A stretch of 28,976 nt of DNA from NCBI GenBank assembly GCA_045534445.1, contig JAZSJQ010000056.1, positions 1 to 28,976 on the forward strand. The letters are read 5' to 3'. Of this stretch, positions 7,268 to 13,291 are shown piece by piece; position 1 is the first letter of the stretch, and every line of letters begins with the position of its first letter. Below the pieces are notes generated by a model, which saw nothing but the letters and a program-made list of their open reading frames with translations, had not been told where the DNA came from and did not search any database. Source of the DNA: JAISGQ01 sp045534445. Lineage in GTDB: Bacteria; Bacillota; Clostridia; Oscillospirales; Acutalibacteraceae. Position numbers and translations under genes: made by a program.

Positions 7268-7765
7268 TCAATAGTAACAATCCTCTGCCCATCGGGCAGG
7301 GTTTGATTCAATGTATTGGTAAATTTCGAGATAATCCTTTTCATTACGGATTATGTGGTCGTGGTAGGAGCGTTGGAAGATTTTGTGTCCGGTTTCACGG
7401 TTACAATATCGTTTGAATAATGAAATAAATTTCGGTATAACCGCATTTGTAGGGTTCGGCGCTTGCGACGAACCGTTTATCGGATTTTCGGGCAGGACGA
7501 AAATTATCATATGGATATGATTCGGCATGATAACATATTTATCAACGGATATATTATCGTATTTGTCATTCATAATATGAATATATTTATCCACGATCTG
7601 ACCGTATTGCGTCAATCGGACAACGGGCGATTCGTGAATCGCCCCTACGATGATTGATGATAATATATGTTTCCTTTTTTCCGTGCATACGGTCACAAAA
7701 TACGCGCCGGGGGAATTGTAGTCAAATCCCTTTGCACGGGGATTCTTTCGCTGAGGTAAATCCAT
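7268..7765 (-). CDS. RAYT2: REP-associated tyrosine transposase
   Basis: An intact 165-residue Y1 HUH transposase (family length about 150-170). MDLPQRKNPRAKGFDY leads into GAYFVTVCTEKRKHIL, the metal-binding HUH motif in MPNHIHMI, and the catalytic region YHDHIIRNEKDYLEIYQYI followed by NPARW. RAYTs cut and join single-stranded REP hairpins and are thought to spread REPs. Two palindromes are embedded in frame: site A encodes VGAIHESP (7625-7648) and site B encodes NGSSQAPNPT (7449-7474). The gene lies between the MBOAT and SGNH genes in the same direction, with only a weak ribosome site, so it probably depends on operon transcription. Confidence 0.93.
   Translation of the reverse strand: MDLPQRKNPRAKGFDYNSPGAYFVTVCTEKRKHILSSIIVGAIHESPVVRLTQYGQIVDKYIHIMNDKYDNISVDKYVIMPNHIHMIIFVLPENPINGSSQAPNPTNAVIPKFISLFKRYCNRETGHKIFQRSYHDHIIRNEKDYLEIYQYIESNPARWAEDCYY
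7449..7474 (+). repeat. REP palindrome inside RAYT2, site B
   Basis: GTAG (7449-7452), GGTTCG (7453-7458), a loop with GCGCTTGCGA, and CGAACC (7469-7474). GTAG is on the strand opposite the gene. The same element occurs at 10067-10092, and an arm-covarying version at 28549-28575. Confidence 0.88.
7625..7648 (-). repeat. REP palindrome inside RAYT2, site A
   Basis: Arms GGGCGATTC (7625-7633) and GAATCGCCC (7636-7644), with CTAC at 7645-7648. A perfect 9-bp stem with GTAG on the coding strand. In frame. Confidence 0.9.
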
Positions 7766-7819
7766 GAGAGATGCCTCATTTAATTGAAATTATTGAATCA
7801 GAACTGATTTTGGGGTTGC

Positions 7820-7845
7820 GGGACGTCGTAAACGCCGTCCCCTAC
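7820..7845 (-). repeat. REP palindrome downstream of the MBOAT gene
   Basis: Arms GGGACG (7820-7825) and CGTCCC (7836-7841), then CTAC. The loop TCGTAAACGC is shared with the element inside RAYT3 (10244-10269), where one arm pair is T-A instead of C-G. Confidence 0.88.
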
Positions 7846-7880
7846 GGCTTTATTACAATCAGAACTGATTTTGTGGTTGC

Positions 7881-7906
7881 GGGGCGCCGAGGGCGTCGCC
7901 CCCTAC
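7881..7906 (-). repeat. REP palindrome downstream of the MBOAT gene, second copy
   Basis: Arms GGGGCG (7881-7886) and CGCCCC (7897-7902), followed by CTAC at 7903-7906. Confidence 0.8.
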
Positions 7907-7908
7907 GG

Positions 7909-7942
7909 CTTTATATACAATCAGAACTGATTGTATATAAAG
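7909..7942 (-). terminator. Perfect 16-bp palindrome across the MBOAT stop codon
   Basis: CTTTATATACAATCAG (7909-7924), two bases, then CTGATTGTATATAAAG (7927-7942). The right part is the last coding bases and the left part is its exact inverted copy beyond the stop (7921-7923). It could act as a 3' mRNA-end hairpin. Confidence 0.75.
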
Positions 7943-9519
7943 CTGGATGCATCATAACCCTCGCCGTAGGAGCCGAGGAGCAGTGTTGCGAAGAACAGCA
8001 GGAAGCACACTGCAATCTGGGGGATATATCCGCCCTTTGCGATGCGCTGACGGACAGGCTCCTTGCCCTTTAAGAGGCTGACGGCTATCATCAGCACGAT
8101 GCCGACGCCCACGACCGCGTAGTCTGCGCCTGTGATATCAAGCTTCAGCATAGAGCCGTCAAAGAGTGCGCCCCAGTTGAACTTATAGAAAATCGAGAAG
8201 AAGTTCTTGAAGGTTGCGCCCACATCGCGGTAGCAGTCAAAAAGTCTCAGCGCACTCATAAGGAAAAAGGTGCGCACTATCATAAAGAAGCCCCAGCCCT
8301 TGGTGTTTGAAAAGCCGCACTTATTATGGAACTTCTCGTAAAGAGGCTTGAATTCCTGAGAAATTATAATGATAACACCGTTTAATACACCCCAGACAAT
8401 GAAGTTCCAGTAGGTATACTGAGAGTGCCACAGACCTGTTGCAAGCCATGTGAGCATGGTTGCGATGTAGACGGGAACTCTCTTGCCGATGTTTCTGCCC
8501 AGCTTTTCGTTGGACCACTTGGAGATCTTCAGCATGGTCTTGCAGACGGACAGCGGATAGAAGATATAATCTCTGAACCATGTACCCATGGTGATGTGCC
8601 AGCGTCTCCAGTATTCCTCGATGTCCTTTGAAAAATAGGGACGGTCGAAGTTTTCCTTCAGGCTGATGCCAAGCACCTCGGCAATACCGATGGTGATATC
8701 GATGCCGCCTGTGAAGTCTGCGTAAAGCTGAACTGCGTAGAATACCATCAGGGCAACTACATAAAAGCCGCCTGCTTCGCCGCTTTCTTCAATCAGAACC
8801 TTGACAGCAGGTGCGAGCCTGTCGGCAATTACAAGCTTCTTGAAGAAGCCCCAAAGGATTCTCTGCATGCCGAAGGAAAGATTTTTCGCGGAAAAATCGT
8901 GGGGAGCATAAAGGCTCTGAGCCAGGTCGTCAAAGCGGCTGATGGGTCCCTGAATAAGCTGAGGGAAGAAGGATACAAAGAGAGCCAGCTTTGCGAAATT
9001 CCGCTCGGCAGGGTACTTCTTGCGCCAGACATCGATAACATAGCCTGCGGACTGGAATACATAGAATGAAATACCCATGGGGAGAATGAGGTTTGGCAGA
9101 CTGAGGACCTTTTCATTGCCGAAGAGTGAGCCGATGGAATTGATGCTCATTACGGCAAAGTTTGTGTACTTGATTACAACCAGCATTCCCAGAAGAATTG
9201 TCAGACCAAGGGCGATCCAAAGATTTCTCTTTTTGTCCATGCCCTTTTTGTAGGCTTTCTTTTCTTCTGAGGTCATGTTTGCCTTGTTGGCTTTCAGATA
9301 AGCCGACTGCTCTTTATAGAGGTTATCTATAAAGTAGGTTGAAATATAGGTTGCAACAGTGGTGACTGCTATGTAGATAAGGCAGCTCCACCCTGCGAAA
9401 GCATAGAAAATATAGCTTGCCCCGAGGAGCAGCATCCACTGAAATTTCTTGGGTATGAGATAATACACAAGAAACAGCAGAATAAGGAATCCTATGAAAA
9501 TATATGAAGTAAATGACAT
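7921..9519 (-). CDS. MBOAT O-acyltransferase (AlgI/DltB-like)
   Basis: A 532-residue polytopic membrane protein with about 11-12 hydrophobic segments. It carries the MBOAT signatures: YWRRWHITMGTWFRDY (about residues 303-318) and the conserved membrane His at 365 in TGLWHSQYTYWNF. It would take an activated acyl or aminoacyl group from the carrier protein and move it across the membrane for O-acylation of a cell-envelope polymer. It is longer than typical DltB (about 400 residues) and closer to AlgI in length and motifs. AGGAG lies 8 bases before the ATG. The gene follows the carrier-protein gene by 50 bases. A palindrome covers its stop codon. Confidence 0.93.
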   Translation of the reverse strand: MSFTSYIFIGFLILLFLVYYLIPKKFQWMLLLGASYIFYAFAGWSCLIYIAVTTVATYISTYFIDNLYKEQSAYLKANKANMTSEEKKAYKKGMDKKRNLWIALGLTILLGMLVVIKYTNFAVMSINSIGSLFGNEKVLSLPNLILPMGISFYVFQSAGYVIDVWRKKYPAERNFAKLALFVSFFPQLIQGPISRFDDLAQSLYAPHDFSAKNLSFGMQRILWGFFKKLVIADRLAPAVKVLIEESGEAGGFYVVALMVFYAVQLYADFTGGIDITIGIAEVLGISLKENFDRPYFSKDIEEYWRRWHITMGTWFRDYIFYPLSVCKTMLKISKWSNEKLGRNIGKRVPVYIATMLTWLATGLWHSQYTYWNFIVWGVLNGVIIIISQEFKPLYEKFHNKCGFSNTKGWGFFMIVRTFFLMSALRLFDCYRDVGATFKNFFSIFYKFNWGALFDGSMLKLDITGADYAVVGVGIVLMIAVSLLKGKEPVRQRIAKGGYIPQIAVCFLLFFATLLLGSYGEGYDASSFIYNQF

Positions 9520-9569
9520 GAATTACACTCCTAAGAGTATTATTTATTATTTAAATTACTCTCAGTAAA

Positions 9570-9806
9570 TCAATCCTCGTCCTCAAGACGGCAGATAAGA
9601 GCGAAAAGTGCCTTTGCGCTGTTGAAGTTTTCGGGGATGATCTCGCCTGCGGGAATTGTAACGTCGAATACTTCGGAGATCTCGGTGATAGTGCTTACGA
9701 TGTCAAAGGAATCGAAGATCTTGTCATCGATAAGGGTCTCACAGGTCTCGAAGTCGACTTCGGGGTGAAGGTTCTCCAGGATTTCGTAAAGGTCTTTGAT
9801 GTTCAT
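9570..9806 (-). CDS. Acyl carrier protein (DltC-like)
   Basis: A 78-residue acidic four-helix carrier protein. The attachment site reads FDSFDIV, with Ser33 as the expected phosphopantetheine-bearing residue. This is the D-S-x-D/E-hydrophobic context of DltC and ACP proteins. GGAGG lies 8 bases ahead of the ATG. It sits between the AMP-forming ligase (with RAYT3 inserted) and the MBOAT gene, which makes it the shuttle that carries the adenylated substrate to the membrane enzyme. In canonical dlt operons the order is A-B-C-D. Here the carrier precedes the MBOAT gene. Confidence 0.9.
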   Translation of the reverse strand: MNIKDLYEILENLHPEVDFETCETLIDDKIFDSFDIVSTITEISEVFDVTIPAGEIIPENFNSAKALFALICRLEDED

Positions 9807-9846
9807 TTTTATTTCCTCCGTTTTAATTATTTGTGGTTTTTCAAAC

Positions 9847-9869
9847 GGGCGGATAATATCCGCCCCTAC
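9847..9869 (-). repeat. REP palindrome between the carrier gene and RAYT3
   Basis: Arms GGGCGGAT (9847-9854) and ATCCGCCC (9858-9865), then CTAC. The whole element is identical to the one embedded in the coding sequence of RAYT4 (12256-12278). Confidence 0.92.
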
Positions 9870-9879
9870 GGGTTTGTAC

Positions 9880-10389
9880 CTACGATTGATAGTACCTGTC
9901 CTCTGCCCATCGGGCAGGGTTATTTTCGATGTATTGGTAAATTTCGCGATAGTCTTTTTCGTTGCGTATTATGTGGTCGTGATAGGAGCGCTGGAAGATT
10001 GGGTATCCGATTTCACGGTTGCAGTATCGTTTGAACAGTGAAATAAATTTAGGGATAACCGCATTTGTAGGGTTCGGCGCTTGCGACGAACCGTTTATCG
10101 GATTTTCAGGCAGGATAGAAATAATCAGATGAATGTGATTTGGCATGATAATATATTTTTCAACGGATATATAATCATATTTTCCATTCATCAAATTGAT
10201 ATATTTATCCACAATTTTACCTGCGTTGCTCAATCGAACACACGGGATGTCGTAAACGCCATCCCCTACAGTTATTTCGGACAATATACATTTTCTGTTC
10301 TCTGTGCAGATGGTTACGAAATAGGCACCTGCCTCGCTGTAATCAAACCCTTTTGCACGGATATGTTTCCTTTTCGGCAATTCCTCCAT
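9880..10389 (-). CDS. RAYT3: REP-associated tyrosine transposase
   Basis: An intact 169-residue RAYT closely related to RAYT2. It has the MEELPKRKHIRAKGFDY opening, GAYFVTICTENRKCIL, the HUH motif in MPNHIHLI, and catalytic-tyrosine region RSYHDHIIRNEKDYREIYQYI then NNPARW. Its ATG overlaps the ligase stop codon by one base (TAATG), so it is probably translated by re-initiation from the ligase. Embedded palindromes are site A (10244-10269, encoding VGDGVYDIP) and site B (10067-10092, encoding NGSSQAPNPT). Sharing site B with RAYT2 but not site A suggests mosaic exchange between copies. Confidence 0.93.
   Translation of the reverse strand: MEELPKRKHIRAKGFDYSEAGAYFVTICTENRKCILSEITVGDGVYDIPCVRLSNAGKIVDKYINLMNGKYDYISVEKYIIMPNHIHLIISILPENPINGSSQAPNPTNAVIPKFISLFKRYCNREIGYPIFQRSYHDHIIRNEKDYREIYQYIENNPARWAEDRYYQS
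10067..10092 (+). repeat. REP palindrome inside RAYT3, site B
   Basis: GTAG (10067-10070), GGTTCG (10071-10076), CGAACC (10087-10092). Same sequence as in RAYT2 and opposite in orientation to the gene. Confidence 0.88.
10244..10269 (-). repeat. REP palindrome inside RAYT3, site A
   Basis: Arms GGGATG (10244-10249) and CATCCC (10260-10265), then CTAC. The loop is the same as in the intergenic element at 7820-7845, with a compensating arm-pair change. Confidence 0.88.
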
Positions 10390-11903
10390 TATTTACCTGC
10401 AAGGTAATTTGCCTTGATAGTCTTTCTGTCCATCTTGCCGTTGGGGGTGTGGGGGAATTCTTCCATGGGAACAACTGCGTTGGGGATCATGTATCGGGGA
10501 AGCTTTGACTTCATAAAGCCGATAACGTCTGCCTTTTCTGCATTGCCCACATAGAACAGAACTATCTTCTTCTTTGTCTCGTCAAAGATCGCGCAGGCAT
10601 CGTTTATGCCGTCGCACATATTGGCGATAAGCTCGATCTCGCCAAGCTCGATTCTGTGACCCATGTGCTTTATCTGGTAATCCTTGCGTCCGAAGAACTC
10701 AAGGTCGCCGTCCTTATTGAGTCGTGCAAGGTCGCCTGTCTTGTAGATAAGCTCGGGATAGAGCTTGTTGAGAGGATTCTGTACGAAAGCTTCCTTTGTT
10801 CTCTCATCGTTGTAGTAGCCGAGGGTTACGCAGGTGCCTCTGATGCAGATTTCGCCCACTTCTCCGTCGGGAACAAGGTTTCCTTCGTCGTCTAAGAGCA
10901 TTATCTCAGTATTGCGGAAGGGCTTGCCGATGGGAACGGATTCGCCCAGCTCAAACTCACGCTCAACGTGATAGTAGCAGGACATACCTGTGCATTCGGT
11001 GGGTCCGTAGAGGTTTGTAAATGCGGCTTTCGGGCATGCCTTCTGCCACATTTTAAGCTGTTTGATGGGGAAAACCTCACTGCCGAAGGCGATGGTGTGC
11101 AGGTATTTCGGAAGAACTTCCTTGAATGCGCCGAGAGAGCTGATAACGGTCAGTGCGGAAACGACCCAGCAGACGGTGTTTATCTTATGCTCGTTGAGGA
11201 ATTCAACCAGCTTTACCGGCTGCATGAACAGCTCTTTGGGGATAAGATAGGTGGTTGCACCGAACTTGATTGTGGGGTAAAGCTCCTTTAAGCAGGCATC
11301 GAAATACAGCGGAGTCTGGTTTCCGAAAACGGTGGTTTCGTCAAAGCCGAGGGTTTCGGAAAGGTTCTCGATGTAGTCGATAACGCTTCTGTGACAGGCG
11401 CACACGCCCTTGGGCACGCCTGTTGAGCCGCTGGTGAAAACTATATAAATGGGGTCGGTGTCAAGTGCCTTTGCACGGATAGATTCAAGAGCCTTCTTGT
11501 CAGCTTTGGTGTCCTTCAGTTCGTCAAAAAGGAATATATCCGCATTTTCTCCGAAAGTGCGGGCAGTCTCCTCGGTCTTGCCGTCGCAGATGACTGCTTT
11601 GGGATTGAGGGTCTTGAAAATAAGCTCAATGCGGTGAGCGGGCATTTCGTCATCGATAGGCACATAGTAGCAGCCTGCGGCAACAACGCCGAAGAATGCG
11701 GCAACTGCGTTGGGGTGCTTTTCCATAAACACCACAACAGGCTCTTTGTAAAAGCCCTTTTTGCTCAGTGCTGTACCCACACCCTCAACGCACTTGCGAA
11801 GAGCGGAGAAGGTAAGGGAATCGGTGCCGTTTGAAAATGCGACCTTTCGGGGGTGCTGTGCAGCACCCTCGTCAAAATAGGTCAGGATATTTGTTCTCTG
11901 CAT
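10389..11903 (-). CDS. AMP-forming carrier-protein ligase (DltA-like adenylation enzyme)
   Basis: A 504-residue ANL-superfamily enzyme. The P-loop is IVFTSGSTGVPKGV (about residues 154-167). The A5 motif is NLYGPTECTG (297-306), A7 is YKTGDLARL, the hinge region is GRKDYQIKHMGHRIELGEIE, and the catalytic Lys490 lies in PNGKMDRK. It would adenylate a small acid and load it on the carrier protein. Asp202 (LYFDACLKE) matches the amino-group-binding Asp of amino-acid-activating domains. The position matching the D-Ala-selecting Cys of DltA (FCGE) is Gly274 here (AFGSEVFP), so the substrate may not be D-Ala. The ATG at 11903 was chosen over a TTG nine bases upstream because AAAGG lies 12 bases before it. 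Confidence 0.9.
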   Translation of the reverse strand: MQRTNILTYFDEGAAQHPRKVAFSNGTDSLTFSALRKCVEGVGTALSKKGFYKEPVVVFMEKHPNAVAAFFGVVAAGCYYVPIDDEMPAHRIELIFKTLNPKAVICDGKTEETARTFGENADIFLFDELKDTKADKKALESIRAKALDTDPIYIVFTSGSTGVPKGVCACHRSVIDYIENLSETLGFDETTVFGNQTPLYFDACLKELYPTIKFGATTYLIPKELFMQPVKLVEFLNEHKINTVCWVVSALTVISSLGAFKEVLPKYLHTIAFGSEVFPIKQLKMWQKACPKAAFTNLYGPTECTGMSCYYHVEREFELGESVPIGKPFRNTEIMLLDDEGNLVPDGEVGEICIRGTCVTLGYYNDERTKEAFVQNPLNKLYPELIYKTGDLARLNKDGDLEFFGRKDYQIKHMGHRIELGEIELIANMCDGINDACAIFDETKKKIVLFYVGNAEKADVIGFMKSKLPRYMIPNAVVPMEEFPHTPNGKMDRKTIKANYLAGK

Positions 11904-11927
11904 ATTTATCAAGTACCTTTCTGTGAT

Positions 11928-12081
11928 GGCTTCTCCTCGAGGAGTGAGCTTTGCTATGCAAGCATAGCTGTGATGAGGTGGAAATGCCTCGATTCTGAGT
12001 TTGCTTAAATTTTTACTTCAGATCAAACACCTCATCAGTGTTTTGCTGACGCAAAACCCAGCTTCTCCTCAAGGAGAAGCC
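11928..12081. mobile_element. MITE-like element, 154 bp, with long imperfect terminal inverted repeats
   Basis: The left end begins GGCTTCTCCTCGAGGAG and reaches TGATGAGGTG (11971-11980). The right end is its inverted counterpart, CACCTCATCA (12028-12037) to CTCAAGGAGAAGCC. Each terminal repeat holds a private hairpin (GCTATGC/GCATAGC at left, GTTTTGC/GCAAAAC at right). No coding capacity. The right end supplies the last codons and stop of RAYT4. A related 153-bp element lies at 23287-23439. Confidence 0.75.
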
Positions 12082-12560
12082 TTTCGATAATATTTATCCT
12101 CTGCCCATCGGGCAGGGTTATTTTCGATGTATCGGTAAATTTCGAGATAATCCTTTTCATTACGGATTATGTGGTCGTGGTAGGAGCGCTGCCATAAGGA
12201 AATTCCGGCTTCTTTAGAAGCATAACGTTTCATCTGACCTATCACTGTTGACAGCGTAGGGGCGGATATTATCCGCCCGCTATTCTCAAACATCAGAATA
12301 AGATGCACATGATTCGGCATGACAACATATTTATCCACCGTAATGTTTTCATAATGCGCAGAAATATTCCTTATTGCATTGTCAACGATTTTACCGTATC
12401 GGGAAAGCTGCACCCTGTAATGCGGGAGGATGATATCCTCCCCTACGACCGTACCTAAAAGACACTTTTTATTCTCCGTGCATATGGTCACAAAATAGGC
12501 TCCTGCCTCGCTGTAATCAAATCCTTTTGCACGGATTTGTTTTCGTTTCTGTAATTCCAT
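12069..12560 (-). CDS. RAYT4: REP-associated tyrosine transposase
   Basis: An intact 163-residue RAYT with MELQKRKQIRAKGFDY, GAYFVTICTENKKCLL, the HUH motif in MPNHVHLI and RSYHDHIIRNEKDYLEIYRYI then NNPARW. It starts four bases after the racemase stop. Embedded palindromes are site A (12424-12446, encoding VGEDIILP) and site B (12256-12278, encoding SGRIISAPT). Site B is identical to the intergenic REP at 9847-9869. Between sites the sequence (LSTVIGQMKRYASKEAGISLWQ) is closer to RAYT1 than to RAYT2/3. The C-terminal KASP and stop come from the neighbouring MITE-like element. Confidence 0.93.
   Translation of the reverse strand: MELQKRKQIRAKGFDYSEAGAYFVTICTENKKCLLGTVVGEDIILPHYRVQLSRYGKIVDNAIRNISAHYENITVDKYVVMPNHVHLILMFENSGRIISAPTLSTVIGQMKRYASKEAGISLWQRSYHDHIIRNEKDYLEIYRYIENNPARWAEDKYYRKASP
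12256..12278 (+). repeat. REP palindrome inside RAYT4, site B
   Basis: GTAG (12256-12259), GGGCGGAT (12260-12267), loop ATT, ATCCGCCC (12271-12278). On the strand opposite the gene. Confidence 0.92.
12424..12446 (-). repeat. REP palindrome inside RAYT4, site A
   Basis: Arms GGGAGGAT (12424-12431) and ATCCTCCC (12435-12442), then CTAC. In frame, with GTAG on the coding strand. Confidence 0.9.
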
Positions 12561-12564
12561 TCCA

Positions 12565-13281
12565 TCAGAAAATCAGCGACTTATATTTCTCCTTCAGCAC
12601 AGCACCGCAGCGCTCTATTGCCTCGGCGGCGAGGACTTCCAGCACATCGATATGGCTGCCTCGCAGGGAATTATCACGCTTTACAACCGAAAGCTCGGTG
12701 CAGCCCAAGATAAGACACTGGGCTCCTGCCTTTTTGAGCATCCGCTCGGCAGAGCCGAAAAGCTCCATATCCGCAGGCTTTGAAGCCTTTACATAGTCGT
12801 AGATCGTGCTTGTTATAGCCGCCTGAGCCTTCTCATCGGGGAGAATGGGGGTTATGCCCTGATTTTCAAGCTCCGTCTGGAAGATCTTTGCGGAGACGGT
12901 GCCCCGTGTTGCCATTATGCCTGCGGCGGAGACTCCTGCCTCCTTGAGCCTGCGGACGGTTTCACGGGGCGCGTGAATGACCTCTGTTGAAAGCTCCCGA
13001 GTAAGCTCAGAATGGAAATAATGGGCTGTGACACAGGGGATCGCAATACAGCCGACGCCCATATTATCAAGGGCTCTGCCTGCTTCAAGCATGGAAGGCA
13101 GAGGCGAAACATCGCTTTCACCCAGAATATACGCGGTGCGGTCGGGGGTATCGGGACGGCTGATTATGCACATGGGAAGATGCTTCTGGTCGGTGTCTGC
13201 CTCGGTCATATCGATCACTGTCTGCATGAAATAGGCAGTTGCCATAGGACCGAGACCGCCGATAACTCCAAGCTGTTTCAT
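12565..13281 (-). CDS. Aspartate/glutamate racemase family protein
   Basis: A 238-residue PLP-independent amino-acid racemase. The N-terminus GVIGGLGPMATAYF is the typical opening of the aspartate racemase branch. The two active-site cysteines are Cys83 (IPCVTAHYF) and Cys194 (LGCTEL). Most relatives have PCNTAH, and Val replaces that Asn here, which may alter substrate choice. GGAG sits in the end of the upstream gene (10-base gap), so it is co-transcribed with the transglutaminase-like gene. It lies upstream of the DltA-like cassette in the same direction. It might supply a D-amino acid for envelope modification, which is inference only. Confidence 0.88.
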   Translation of the reverse strand: MKQLGVIGGLGPMATAYFMQTVIDMTEADTDQKHLPMCIISRPDTPDRTAYILGESDVSPLPSMLEAGRALDNMGVGCIAIPCVTAHYFHSELTRELSTEVIHAPRETVRRLKEAGVSAAGIMATRGTVSAKIFQTELENQGITPILPDEKAQAAITSTIYDYVKASKPADMELFGSAERMLKKAGAQCLILGCTELSVVKRDNSLRGSHIDVLEVLAAEAIERCGAVLKEKYKSLIF

Positions 13282-13291
13282 ATGTTATCTC

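Larger units (their letters stand above)
7796..7932 (-). repeat. Three AATCAGAACTGATT palindromes spaced 61-62 bp with REPs between
   Basis: The 14-mer AATCAGAACTGATT occurs at 7796-7809, 7857-7870 and 7919-7932. The third contains the MBOAT stop codon. Between them lie REPs at 7820-7845 (GGGACG/CGTCCC) and 7881-7906 (GGGGCG/CGCCCC), both ending CTACGG. The arrangement looks like successive REP insertions or amplifications that duplicated the gene-end palindrome. Confidence 0.85.
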
